Below the pieces are notes generated by a model. That model worked only from the letters and a program-made list of their open reading frames with translations, was not told where the DNA came from and made no database searches. A stretch of 64,000 nucleotides of DNA. Source: Chloroflexota bacterium (GTDB lineage: Bacteria; Chloroflexota; Limnocylindria; Limnocylindrales; CSP1-4). The translations under genes were made by a program, and so were the position numbers. Positions 16,314 through 25,218 of the stretch are shown here, one piece after another. How positions within the stretch are numbered: position 1 is the first letter of the stretch; every line of letters starts with the position of its first letter. Where the stretch lies: the NCBI GenBank assembly GCA_947475545.1, contig CANJLL010000002.1, positions 270,950 through 334,949 of the forward strand, in the 5' to 3' direction.

Positions 16314-18233
16314 GTGCCGAAGCGCTACGTGAGACTGACCCAGCCGCTCGTCCGGGACGGGAAGGGGCAGCCGCTCCGCCCCGCAACCTGGGACGAGGCC
16401 CTCGACCGGACCGCCGCCGGCCTCCGTGCGGCCGTCGCCAGCCAGGTCCCGGGCGGACCCTCCCCCGTCGGCATCTTCAGCTGCAGCAAGGCGACCAACG
16501 AGGTCAACTTCGCGACCCAGAAGCTGGCTCGGGTGGCGCTCGGCAGTAACAACATCGACAGCTGCAACCGCACCTGACACGCGCCATCTGTCGCCGGTCT
16601 GGCGACCGTCTTTGGCGCTGGGGGCGGAACGAGCTCATACCGTGAGGTCGAGGAGACCGACCTGATCGTGCTCTGGGGCAGCAACGCCCGGGAGACGCAT
16701 CCGATCTTCTTCCACCACGTCCTGCGGGCCGTCAACCGGCCCGCCAATGGCGCGCGCCTGTACGTGGTCGACCCGCGGCGGACCGGCAGCGCGCAGTGGG
16801 CGGACGGCTGGCTGGGCCTCGACGTGGGGAGCGATATCGCGCTGGCCAACGCGATCGGGCGGGAGATCATCGCCGCGGGCCTGGCCAACCTGGAGTTCAT
16901 CGAGCGGGCGACGACGGGCTTCGACGCCTACCGCGCCAAGGTGGAGCCCTGGACCCTCGAAGCCGCCGAAGCCGAGACCGGCGTTCCCGCCTCGCTCATC
17001 CGCGAGCTCGCGCAGGCCTTCGCGACCGCGCCGCGCGCGATGATCTGCTGGACCCTGGGGATCACCGAACACCACAACGCCGTCGACAACGTCCTGGCCC
17101 TGATCTCCCTGGCGCTCCTGACCGGCCACGTCGGCAAGTACGGCAGCGGCCTGAACCCGCTGCGCGGCCAGAACAACGTCCAGGGCGGCGGCGACATGGG
17201 CGCCCTCCCCGACCGCCTCCCGGGCTTCCAGTTCGTGGAGAGCGAGGCGCTGCGGGCCCCGTTCGAGGCCGAGTGGGGCGTGCCAGTCCCGGCGCACAAG
17301 GGGCTCCACCTATCCCTGATGTTCGACGCGATGGAGCAAGGTGAGCTCCACGCGGTCCACGTGATCGGCGAGAACCCCGCCCAGTCCGAGGCGGACCAGA
17401 AGCGGACGATCCGGCTGCTGGAGGGCCTGGACTTCCTCGTCGTCCAGGACATGTTCCTGACCAGGACCGCGGAGCTGGCCGACGTGGTCCTGCCGGCCGC
17501 CGCCGGCTGGGCCGAATCCGACGGGACGGTCACGAACTCCGAGCGCCGGGTCCAGCGGGTGCGCAAGGCGCTCGAGCCGCCCGGCGAGGCGCGCGACGAC
17601 CTGTGGATCCTGTTCGAGCTGGCACGTCGCCTGGGCCACGACTGGGGCGAGCCGCACGCCGAGACGGTCTGGAACGAGGTCCGCCGGCTCTCTCCGGTGC
17701 ACGCGGGGATGTCGTATGCGCGGCTCGAGGCGTTGGGCGGGCTCCAGTGGCCGTGCTGGGACGATGAGCACCCGGGCGAGCTCTTCCTGCATTCGCGGCT
17801 CTGGGAGGACCCAGTGCCAGGTCAGCGGGCGCCGTTCGTGCCGGTCGACCACAGCCCGCCCATTGACCGCCTCTCCCCGGAGTTCCCGATTCGGCTGACC
17901 ACCGGCCGGCGCCTGGACGCCTACAACACCGGCGTCCAGAGCGGCGGATTCTCCTCGCCGCTCGGCCGCGGCGAGACGCTCGACATGTCGCCCGAGGAGA
18001 TGGACCGGCTGGGGATCGCCGAGGGCGAGCGGGTGCGCGTGACGTCGCGGCGCGGCCAGGTAGAGGTGTCGGCGCGCGCCGACGAGCGGCTCCGCCCCGG
18101 CCTGATGTTCATGACCCTCCACTTCCCCGACGACGTGGCGACCAACCTGCTGACCAACGATGCCTGGGACCCGAAGTCCGGCACCGCCGAGTTCAAGGCG
18201 ACGGCGATCCGGGTGGAGCGCCTGGCGACGTAG
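16314..18233 (+). CDS. fdhA: Formate dehydrogenase catalytic subunit, molybdopterin part, selenocysteine-containing
   Basis: The open frame runs through an in-frame TGA at 16575-16577, read as selenocysteine 88, giving 639 residues. It begins PKRYVRLTQPLVRDGKGQ and ATWDEALDRTAAG, the point where FdhA-type enzymes pass from the [4Fe-4S] subdomain into the molybdopterin domain. It then has NNIDSCNRT-U-HAPSVAGL, which matches the Mo-coordinating Sec motif of E. coli FdhF (U-H-x-P-S-V-A-G-L). Later blocks include LIVLWGSNARETHP, GLNPLRGQNNVQGGGDMG and a molybdopterin-dinucleotide-binding C-terminus (GRRLDAYNTGVQSGG ... EGERVRVTSRRGQ). The usual CxxCxxxC N-terminal subdomain is absent; it is encoded at 26338-27393. 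Without UGA recoding only 87 residues would be made. The GTG start has CGGAGG 6 nt upstream. Confidence 0.92.
16575..16611 (+). promoter_or_regulatory. Bacterial SECIS element for Sec88
   Basis: After the UGA, a stem TCGCC/GGCGA (16591-16595 with 16601-16605) presents the loop GGTCT at 16596-16600. This is the apical sequence that SelB recognises in E. coli fdhF, at the same distance from the UGA. The encoded residues (H-A-P-S-V-A-G-L) also match FdhF. Confidence 0.85.
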
Positions 18234-18342
18234 GGCACTCTGCGCGGTTCGGTGCCCATTGTCCTGCGACCCATGCCCCTCGCGCACCCGCGCCTGTAGC
18301 ATCGCCCGCCATGAGGAGCCCCACATTGGCGACGTCCGTGCC

Positions 18343-19375
18343 GTGTCGGCCAGCGGCCCGCACGCCGCCAGCTGGCTCCACGCACTGACGGCGTCCATCG
18401 AGCGCCTGTCCGGGCCGTCGTGGATCGCCTGCGCCGTCATCTGGGCGGCCGCCACGCTGTACTGGCACGCCGAGGCGTGGGTGCGCGGGATCCCGTCGGC
18501 AGTGTCGACCCTCTCAGCGCCTACTGGGGCGTCCTCGCCCCGGCGATGCTGTGGTCCGCCGCATTCATGGAACGCTTGGCAACCTCGGCCTTTGACGCCT
18601 TCCGCACCGCGCTGACCATGTCCCCGGATGAGGCTGCCCGCCTTCGCCACGCCCTCATCGTCCTCCCGGCTCGACCGGCGTCGGCCATCACGATTGTCGG
18701 AGCGGTCATCACGGCACTCGACATGAGCTACAGCGGAAGCCCGAACTACGTCGGCCTGACCTTTCCGTTCATGATCCTGACGTTCCTCGGGCAGACCGTG
18801 TACGTGAGCATCCTGTTCCAGCTCCTCTTCCGGCTGATCCGCCAGATGGGCATCGTTCGGGAGACCCTGGCGACGTCGGTCGCAATCGACGTCTTCCGGC
18901 CGGGTCCGCTGCACGCGTTCGCGACGCTCACGTCGCGGCCGAGTGCCGTGCTCGTGCTGCTTGTCACCTCGTCCGTGCTGGTCGTTCCAATCCAGGCCGA
19001 CCTGGTGCCATCCTCGTCGGCTGGGTCCCTTACCTGGTCGTCCCCCCGGTCGTCGCAACGATCGCCTTCGTCGTACCGTTGTCCGGCGTCCACGCGGCCC
19101 TCGTGGAGCAGAAGGAGCGGCTCCAACATGCGGCGCAGGGCCGGCTCCAGGTAGCCCTCGCGGACATGGCGCACGAGGTGGACACCGGCGACCTGTCCCG
19201 GGCGGATGCCTGGAGCAAGACGCTCGCCAACCTCCAGATCGAAGGCGAGATCCTGGCGAAGCTGCCCACGTGGCACTGGTCGACCGGGACCCTGCGGGGT
19301 TTCGTCTCGGCGCTCCTGCTGCCGATCACGCTCTTCCTGATCCAGCGGCTGCTGGGCGACGCCCTGGGCGGCTAG
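18343..19375 (+). pseudogene. Multi-pass membrane protein broken by two frameshifts
   Basis: Three consecutive frames each carry convincing membrane-protein sequence. Frame one (from GTG 18343) ends in PSWIACAVIWAAATLYWHAE. Frame two, from about 18490, has AYWGVLAPAMLWSAAFMERL and LTFPFMILTFLGQTVYVSIL. Frame three, from about 19010, has WVPYLVVPPVVATIAFVV and a C-terminal FVSALLLPITLFLIQRLLG. Adding one G in the GGG at about 18491 and one G at about 19008 would restore a single protein of about 344 residues. The family is not recognised. Either the assembly lacks two bases or the gene is decaying. The start is uncertain. It follows fdhA on the same strand. Confidence 0.6.
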
Positions 19376-19758
19376 GCCGGCCGAACCACCGGCAGCCCCA
19401 GCTGGCGCGCGGCGGCGGCGAGTCGGTCGTCGTACGTGACGAACGCCTCCAGGTCCAGGCCAAGCGCGAGCGCCGAAGCGAGATGAATGGCATCGAGGGT
19501 CCGAAGGGTCGCCTGCCCCACCGTTTCCGCGCGCCGTGCGATGGGCCGGCTCAGGTCGATCACCTCCAGGCCGCCGAGGACCCGGTCCCGGCGTGTTTCG
19601 TCGTGGGGTCGTCGCATGGCGGCACGGACGGTCTCGACGACCCCGACGCGACTAGTCGCGACCCGCTCGAGCTCGACGTACCACCGATACATCGCGGCCG
19701 ATTCTGCCTCGTCGAGGATGAGCTTGACGATGGCCGACGCGTCGGCGTAGGCGACCAC
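19372..19758 (-). CDS. PIN-domain toxin (VapC-like)
   Basis: A 128-residue PIN-domain ribonuclease. It has the first acidic residue in VVAYADASAIVKLI (D6), a central glutamate in GVVETVRAAMRR, and TLDAIHLASALALG plus FVTYDDRLAAAA, which supply the remaining acidic residues. Its GTG start lies 1 nt after the stop of the antitoxin gene upstream, the usual antitoxin-toxin order. The predicted role is RNA cleavage when the antitoxin is lost. The pair lies between parts of the formate dehydrogenase locus. Confidence 0.87.
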   Translation of the reverse strand: MVAYADASAIVKLILDEAESAAMYRWYVELERVATSRVGVVETVRAAMRRPHDETRRDRVLGGLEVIDLSRPIARRAETVGQATLRTLDAIHLASALALGLDLEAFVTYDDRLAAAARQLGLPVVRPA

Positions 19759-19759
19759 G

Positions 19760-20065
19760 TCAGAACTCCTCCTCATCGCGCATCTGCAACAGGATCTCAG
19801 TGAGCGTCGGCCCGGTGTCGCCGGGGTCGCGCGGAGGAGGCGGGGTGAGCAGTCGGTGATCCTCCGTTGCCGGGGTGATGGTGCCGTCCGCGACGAGCTG
19901 CTCGTAGCGAGAGAGCGGCGCCGTTGGAGCAAGGCGGGCCACAGGCTCTCCGTGCTCGGTGACCACCAGCGTCTCGCCGGCCTTGACGCGGTCCAGGTAG
20001 ACGCTGAGGTTCTGGCGCAGCTCCCGCACGCCCACCCGTGCCGGCCTGTCCGCGTTCTCGCTCAT
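19760..20065 (-). CDS. Phd/YefM-type antitoxin
   Basis: A 101-residue protein. The N-terminal part (VGVRELRQNLSVYLDRVKAGETLVVTEHGEPVARL) is the Phd/YefM DNA-binding fold. The Pro/Asp/Glu-rich C-terminus ending RDEEEF is the likely toxin-neutralising tail. It pairs with the PIN gene directly downstream. The ATG at 20065 is preceded by TACCAT at 7 bp, so the mRNA is probably leaderless and autoregulated from the short upstream region. Confidence 0.87.
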   Translation of the reverse strand: MSENADRPARVGVRELRQNLSVYLDRVKAGETLVVTEHGEPVARLAPTAPLSRYEQLVADGTITPATEDHRLLTPPPPRDPGDTGPTLTEILLQMRDEEEF

Positions 20066-20095
20066 GTAGCACATGGTAGCACAATTGGTCGACCA
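20066..20095 (-). promoter_or_regulatory. Toxin-antitoxin promoter with possible operator
   Basis: TACCAT (20073-20078) lies 7 nt before the antitoxin ATG, within a direct repeat of GTGCTAC. Upstream is a perfect 10-bp palindrome TGGTCGACCA (20086-20095), a plausible autoregulatory operator for the Phd-like protein. Confidence 0.45.
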
Positions 20096-20254
20096 GCCCG
20101 CTGGGGCGGCGGCCGGCTCCAGCCGCGCCCGAAGCCGCCTTCGGCAGCCCTCGGCCCGGCTACACTTTTGGCCTGCCCGGAGGACGCGGGGTCCTTGCGC
20201 CCGTCGGGCCCGGACCGCCCAACGTGCCCACCCAACCACTGCTTCGGTGACCTG

Positions 20255-21352
20255 ATGCGCTGCGTTCCTGCCCACGATTTCACGGTGATGAAGGCCTACC
20301 TGTGGCGAAGCGCCATCCAGGAGAAGCCGCCCTACCAGCGCGAGTCATCGGTGTGGTCGCTGGAGAAGCAGCAGCTGTTCATCGACTCGCTGCTCAACGG
20401 CTACGACGTGCCCAAGATCTACCTCCATGACCTGCGGGGCATCGAGGAGACGAAGGTCTACGCGGTGGTTGACGGCAAGCAGCGCCTGACCACCATCTGG
20501 CGGTTCCTCAAGAACGAGTTCCCGCTGGCGTCCGACTTCCGGATCGAGGCCAACAACTACCCCGAGCTCCCGCCCGACGCGGTGACGCCGGGTCCGGGCA
20601 TGTACCTCAAGGACATGGACCCAATCTGGCAGGAGGTCCTCAAGACCACGTTCCTGGCCGTGGTGCTGATCCAGAACGCCCGCGAGGAAGACATCGAAGA
20701 CCTCTTCTCCCGCCTCAACAACGGCGAGCCGCTCAACGCGGCGGAGAAGCGCAACGCGATGGGCGGCGAGATGGCCGTCGTGGTCCGCGAGATCGGCGTC
20801 CGGCCGTTCTTCACGGAACGACTGAAGTTCACCAACTCGCGCTACCACCACTTCGACCTGGCCGCCAAGATGCTGTACATCGAGGACCTGCGGCTGGACG
20901 GGGACTGGACGATCCCGGATCTCAAGAGCCGGACGCTCGACGAGTTCATCCGCGCCAACCGCAAGGTGGACCCGGCGCGCCGCGAGCAGCTCAAGGCCGC
21001 CGTGGAGAAGAACCTGGCGATCATGGAGCGGATCTTCGACCGCCAGGACGCGCTGCTCCACACGCTGCCCAACCCGCCGGTCTTCTACCTCTTCGTCGCG
21101 GGCATGGCCCGGCTCTACCCGGACGGCCGGCTCGCGGGCCGGATCGCGACGTTCCTGCGGACCTTCAACCGCGAGCGCATCGAGGCGCTGGAGCGGCCGG
21201 AGGAGGAGCAGGATGCCGGCCTCCACGAATACTCGCTGCTGCTCCAGCAGGGCACGAACGAGAAGGCCAACCTGGAGCGCAGGGTCGCGATCCTGGTGCG
21301 GGCCTTCCAGGCGGAGAACCCCGAGCTGGTGCCGGTCGACCCGACGGCGTAG
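20255..21352 (+). CDS. DUF262 domain protein
   Basis: A 365-residue soluble protein with the ParB/Srx-like DUF262 fold found in GmrS/SspE-type modification-dependent restriction proteins. It has PPYQRESSVWSLEKQQLFIDSLL at the start, YAVVDGKQRLTTIWRFL (consensus DGQQR), and SRLNNGEPLNAAEKRNAMGG. No DUF1524 HNH nuclease domain is visible and no such partner lies next to it, so it is a stand-alone DUF262 protein. The NTPase activity and any anti-phage role are inferred from the family only. The start is the ATG at 20255; an ATG at 20288 is an alternative. It sits beside a toxin-antitoxin pair. Confidence 0.8.
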   Translation: MRCVPAHDFTVMKAYLWRSAIQEKPPYQRESSVWSLEKQQLFIDSLLNGYDVPKIYLHDLRGIEETKVYAVVDGKQRLTTIWRFLKNEFPLASDFRIEANNYPELPPDAVTPGPGMYLKDMDPIWQEVLKTTFLAVVLIQNAREEDIEDLFSRLNNGEPLNAAEKRNAMGGEMAVVVREIGVRPFFTERLKFTNSRYHHFDLAAKMLYIEDLRLDGDWTIPDLKSRTLDEFIRANRKVDPARREQLKAAVEKNLAIMERIFDRQDALLHTLPNPPVFYLFVAGMARLYPDGRLAGRIATFLRTFNRERIEALERPEEEQDAGLHEYSLLLQQGTNEKANLERRVAILVRAFQAENPELVPVDPTA

Positions 21353-21442
21353 TCGCGGCCGCCGGGAGACGCCGCGCCGCATCTCACGGGTGGGCGGCGG
21401 GATCCAGGGTCGCCAACCCGGTTTGTCGCGGACCGGCGGCAC

Positions 21443-21448
21443 TACACT
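21443..21448 (+). promoter_or_regulatory. -10 box for leaderless NuoEF-like gene
   Basis: TACACT ends 7 nt before the ATG at 21456. Confidence 0.5.
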
Positions 21449-21455
21449 CCCCGCG

Positions 21456-23396
21456 ATGGATCTCCACGTCGTCGGGCCACTCGCCACCCCCGCCGAGCGC
21501 GCCGCCGTTGACGCGGTGCTCGGCCCGGCCCCGGACGGCTGGGCCGGCGGCACCAGCGTGGAAGCGGTGGACGGGCGGGCGGCGCGCGGCGGGCACGCGG
21601 CCCGGGAGCGGCGGACGCTCCTCCTCCCGGTCCTCCACTCGATCCAGGACCGGATCGGACACATCAGCGCGCCGGCCCTCAACGAGGCCTGCCGCCGCCT
21701 GACCGTGCCGCCGGCCGAGGCGTACGGCGTCGCGACGTTCTACACGCTGCTCGCCACCACACCGCGGCCACCGGTCGTCGCCCATGTCTGCGACGACATC
21801 GCGTGCCGCCTTGCCGGCGCCGAACGCCTGTGCGCCGACCTGGTCCGCACCCTGGGTCCCGAAGGCGAGCCGGTCGCGCGCCTGGGTGGCCAGGCGACGT
21901 GGCTCCGGAGCCCGTGCCTGGGCCAGTGCGAGCGCGGCCCGGCCGCCCTCATCACGGTCGCGGGCGACGAGCCCGTGCGGACGTCCGAGACCGGCCTCGA
22001 TGCGGCCGGCCTCCGCGCGCGGCTGGAGCGCGCCGTGGGCCCGGCCCCCAACCCGGCCGCGGCCGCCACCCTCCCCACGCCGGCGCGCCTCGCCGATCTT
22101 CGCCGCTCCGTTCCCCAGGCCGGCGACCCCGCCCTGCGGCTGCTGGCCCGCGTCGGGGTCGCCGATCCGGCCTCGCTGGTGAGCTACCGCGCCCACGGAG
22201 GCTACCGAGCCCTGGCCAACGCCGTCGCCCTCGGCCCGGAGGCGACCATCGCCGAGATCACCACCGCCCGGCTCGTGGGTCGTGGTGGCGCGGCGTTCCC
22301 CACCGGCCGCAAGTGGGCCGCCGTCCGCGCCGCCGTGGCCGCCCGCCCGGGGCCGGCCTACGTCGTGTGCAACGCCGATGAGTCGGAGCCCGGCACCTTC
22401 AAGGACCGCGTCCTGTTGGAGGAGGACCCCTTCGCGATCGTCGAGACCATGACCGTCGCCGCATTCGCCGTCGGCGCTAGCCGCGGCTACGTCTACCTCC
22501 GCGGCGAGTACCCGCTGGCCGAGGCGCGCCTGATCAACGCCATTGGCGCCGCCAGGGCCGCCGGACTCCTTGGCCAGGACATCCTCCTTGCGGGCCTGGA
22601 CTTCGACATCGACCTCCGGCGTGGTGCCGGCGCGTACGTCTGCGGCGAGGAGACCGCCCTCTTCGAATCGATCGAGGGCAGGCGGGGCGAGCCGCGCAAC
22701 AAGCCTCCCTACCCGGTCGAGGCCGGGCTGTTCGGTCGGCCAACCGCGATCAACAACGTCGAGACCATGGCCAACGTGCTCCTTGCGCTGGCCGGCGACG
22801 GAACGGACATCACCCCGCACGGCGGCGGCGCGCGCTACGCGGCGACCGGCACCGACGGCTCCTCGGGCACCAAACTCTTCTGCCTGTCTGGGTCGGTCGC
22901 GCGTCCGGGCGTCTACGAGGTCCCGTTCGGCGCCACCCTCCGTGGGCTGATCGACCTGGCCGGCGGCGTGGCCGGCGGCCGAGCCATCCGGACCATCCTC
23001 CTGGGGGGCGCGGCTGGGTCCTTCGTGGGGCCCGACCGGCTGGACACCCCGATGACCTTCGAAGGAACGCGCGCCATCGGCGCCGGCCTGGGGTCCGGCG
23101 TGGTCATGGTCTTCGACGAGACCGCCGACCTGCCCGGCACGATGCGGCGCATCGCGCAGTTCTTCCGGGACGAGTCGTGTGGCCAGTGCGTGCCCTGCCG
23201 GGTCGGCACGGTGCGGCAGGAGGAGTTGCTGGCACGCCTGGCGGCCGGGTCGCCGGGTCGCGCGCGCGCCGAGGAGCTGGCAATCCTGGGCGAGCTGAGC
23301 CAGGTGATGCGCGACGCTTCGATCTGCGGGCTGGGCCAGGCGGCGTCGAGCGCACTCGAATCCGCGATCCGGGCGGGGCTCCCGCTCGAGGCGTAG
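21456..23396 (+). CDS. fdhB: NuoE-NuoF fusion, NADH-binding subunit of NAD-dependent formate dehydrogenase
   Basis: A 646-residue fusion. Residues 1-190 are a NuoE/HoxE thioredoxin-like [2Fe-2S] domain (LLPVLHSIQDRIGHIS, then HVCDDIACR and SPCLGQCERGP with the cluster cysteines). The rest is NuoF: VGRGGAAFPTGRKW and ADESEPGTFKDR for FMN and NADH, an SLBB region, and DESCGQCVPCRVGT with a later ICGLG cysteine for the [4Fe-4S] cluster. In NAD-dependent molybdenum formate dehydrogenases this subunit passes electrons from FdhA to NAD. No complex I membrane genes are nearby. The start fits a leaderless promoter (TACACT, 7 nt). Confidence 0.87.
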   Translation: MDLHVVGPLATPAERAAVDAVLGPAPDGWAGGTSVEAVDGRAARGGHAARERRTLLLPVLHSIQDRIGHISAPALNEACRRLTVPPAEAYGVATFYTLLATTPRPPVVAHVCDDIACRLAGAERLCADLVRTLGPEGEPVARLGGQATWLRSPCLGQCERGPAALITVAGDEPVRTSETGLDAAGLRARLERAVGPAPNPAAAATLPTPARLADLRRSVPQAGDPALRLLARVGVADPASLVSYRAHGGYRALANAVALGPEATIAEITTARLVGRGGAAFPTGRKWAAVRAAVAARPGPAYVVCNADESEPGTFKDRVLLEEDPFAIVETMTVAAFAVGASRGYVYLRGEYPLAEARLINAIGAARAAGLLGQDILLAGLDFDIDLRRGAGAYVCGEETALFESIEGRRGEPRNKPPYPVEAGLFGRPTAINNVETMANVLLALAGDGTDITPHGGGARYAATGTDGSSGTKLFCLSGSVARPGVYEVPFGATLRGLIDLAGGVAGGRAIRTILLGGAAGSFVGPDRLDTPMTFEGTRAIGAGLGSGVVMVFDETADLPGTMRRIAQFFRDESCGQCVPCRVGTVRQEELLARLAAGSPGRARAEELAILGELSQVMRDASICGLGQAASSALESAIRAGLPLEA

Positions 23397-23631
23397 GCAC
23401 GGGGCGGGGACGCGCGGATCGCCCGGGGCCACACGATCGCGCCAAGTCGCCGTGTCCAGGCGGGTCCGCGGCGGCACCGGTGGGCCATTCGTACCGCCAC
23501 GCCGGCGAAACCTTTCCCGTTGTGGCCGCCTCGAGGGGGTGACACCGTTGCGCGAGTCGCGACCGACCCGGATGGGTCGCGGCCGCCGTCCTCCCCCACC
23601 GCCGACACCCGGACGCCAGGCGGAGCCCTGC

Positions 23632-24933
23632 ATGCTGAACACCACTCCCGACGCCCGTCGCCTGCTCGCCGGTCCATCGCTCGACGGGCCGGAGCCGTTG
23701 GCGCACCACCTCGCCCGCCTGGGCCCGCTGCCCACCGCGCGCGATGCCCAGCGGACGATGAGCGAGCTGGACGCGTCGGGGCTCCTGGGCCGCGGCGGAG
23801 CCGGCTTCCCCGTGGGCCGCAAGTGGCGCGCCATGGCGGAGCGATCGCGCGGTCACGCGGTGGTCCTCGCCAACGGGGCTGAAGGCGAGCCCGCCAGCCT
23901 GAAGGATCGCGTCCTGATGGCCGCACGACCGCACCTGGTCATCGACGGCGCCGTGCTGGCGGCCGATGCCGTGGGCGCCAACGACATCGTTTTCTACGTG
24001 GGCCGGGAGCACGAGGCGGCGGTCGCCGCCCTCGGCGTGGCCATCGAACAGCGCCGTCCGGGGGTCCGGCAGCGGATCCGGATGATCGAGGCGCCGATCG
24101 GCTACGTGGCAGGCGAAGCCAGCGGCGCCGTCCACTTCGTCAATGCCGGTGACCCGCGGCCAACCACGACGCCCCCTCGGATGTCGGAACGCGGCGTCAA
24201 CGGCCGGCCCACGCTCGTCCAGAACGTCGAGAGCCTGGCGCACGCGGCGCTCATCGCGCGGTTTGGGGCCGGCTGGTACCGCGAGGCCGGACGCGGGACG
24301 GCACGTGGGACGGCACTGATCACGCTGAGCGGGACGGGACGACCAGCCGAGCTCCTCGAGATCGAGCTGGGGACCACGATCGGCGAGGTAGCGGCGGGCG
24401 CGGGCGCCTCGCCGGCGGGCACGTCGGCCGTGCTTCTGGGCGGCTACTTCGGGACATGGGCCCCGGCCGCCGATGTCTGGAGCCTGCCGCTCGACCCGGC
24501 AGCGATGCGCGAGAAGGGCCTCACCTTTGGCTGCGGGATGGTGGGGCTCCTGCCGGCCCACGCCTGCGGGGTGGATGCCACCGCGCGGATCATGTCGTTC
24601 ATGGCGCGGGAGAGCGCCGGCCAATGCGGGCCGTGCGTCTTCGGCCTGCGTGCCCTGGCCGACGCGACTCGTCGTGTCGCGGATGGACGTTCGAAGCCCG
24701 ACGACATGGACGGGATCGCCCGCTGGACGCAGATCGTCGCCGGGCGAGGTGCGTGCCACCACCCGGACGGCGCGGTGGCGCTCATGGCCTCGGCGCTGCG
24801 AGTGTTCGAGGAGGACATGGACCACCACGTCCGATCGGGGCGCTGCCTGGCGATGTCCACCCCGACAGGCCTGCCCGCGGCCAATACGGCCTCGGCGTCG
24901 GCGCCGACCAACCGCCGGATGGAGGTGGCCTGA
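23632..24933 (+). CDS. Second NuoF-like flavin/Fe-S protein
   Basis: A 433-residue NuoF homologue without the NuoE domain. It keeps GRGGAGFPVGRKW, NGAEGEPASLKDR (in place of ADESEPGTFKDR), an SLBB-like segment and SAGQCGPCVFGL with a later GRGACHHPDGA cysteine for a [4Fe-4S] cluster. The change from D-E-S to G-A-E in the FMN/NADH loop suggests altered nucleotide binding. The ferredoxin gene overlaps its stop (TGATG). Such NuoF/ferredoxin pairs may move electrons between NAD(P)H or flavin and ferredoxin. A link to the formate dehydrogenase is inferred from position only. The 235 nt upstream show no recognised element. Confidence 0.8.
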   Translation: MLNTTPDARRLLAGPSLDGPEPLAHHLARLGPLPTARDAQRTMSELDASGLLGRGGAGFPVGRKWRAMAERSRGHAVVLANGAEGEPASLKDRVLMAARPHLVIDGAVLAADAVGANDIVFYVGREHEAAVAALGVAIEQRRPGVRQRIRMIEAPIGYVAGEASGAVHFVNAGDPRPTTTPPRMSERGVNGRPTLVQNVESLAHAALIARFGAGWYREAGRGTARGTALITLSGTGRPAELLEIELGTTIGEVAAGAGASPAGTSAVLLGGYFGTWAPAADVWSLPLDPAAMREKGLTFGCGMVGLLPAHACGVDATARIMSFMARESAGQCGPCVFGLRALADATRRVADGRSKPDDMDGIARWTQIVAGRGACHHPDGAVALMASALRVFEEDMDHHVRSGRCLAMSTPTGLPAANTASASAPTNRRMEVA

Positions 24934-25187
24934 TGGAGGCCCGCCTCAAGGTCGACTGGATCAAGTGCGACGGCTACGGCCTGTGCGGGGACTTTGTGCC
25001 CGACATCATCGGCCTGGACGAGTGGCGCTACCCCATTCTGCCGGAGGGTCCGCTTGACGGGGGGCGCATGCACGAGATCCAGCGGGCGATGGATTGCTGC
25101 CCGATGCGCGCGCTGACCCTGGTTCGCCCGGACGTCGCCGCAGCGCGGCCCGGACGGCTCCGCCGACTCCTGCCCGGCGCCCGCTAG
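24933..25187 (+). CDS. Small ferredoxin, [3Fe-4S]-like
   Basis: An 84-residue protein. Cysteines C12 and C18 (KC-DGYGL-C) and a distal CCPMRAL give the C-x5-C ... C-P spacing of monocluster [3Fe-4S] or [4Fe-4S] ferredoxins that accept electrons from flavoproteins. The C-terminus is Arg/Pro-rich. The ATG overlaps the stop of the NuoF-like gene by one base, so it is made with that protein and is probably its redox partner. Confidence 0.82.
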   Translation: MEARLKVDWIKCDGYGLCGDFVPDIIGLDEWRYPILPEGPLDGGRMHEIQRAMDCCPMRALTLVRPDVAAARPGRLRRLLPGAR

Positions 25188-25195
25188 GCTGCCGC

Positions 25196-25218
25196 CCTCG
25201 CCTCAGTGGCAGGCGAGG
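25196..25218. terminator. Hairpin between convergent genes
   Basis: A perfect 8-bp stem, CCTCGCCT/AGGCGAGG with a 7-nt loop, lies where the ferredoxin and phosphoesterase genes converge. It overlaps the end of the latter. Confidence 0.5.

Noticed and set aside
18311..18388. Short ORF from ATG 18311 (25 codons)
   Set aside because: It has no ribosome site and no residue pattern, and it overlaps the better-supported frame of the broken membrane gene.
19372..21352. Mobile element carrying the toxin-antitoxin pair and DUF262 gene
   Set aside because: No transposase, integrase, terminal repeats or target duplications are visible.
23397..23631. Riboswitch before the second NuoF-like gene
   Set aside because: I looked for cobalamin, SAM, glycine and molybdenum-cofactor consensus pieces and saw none that fit.
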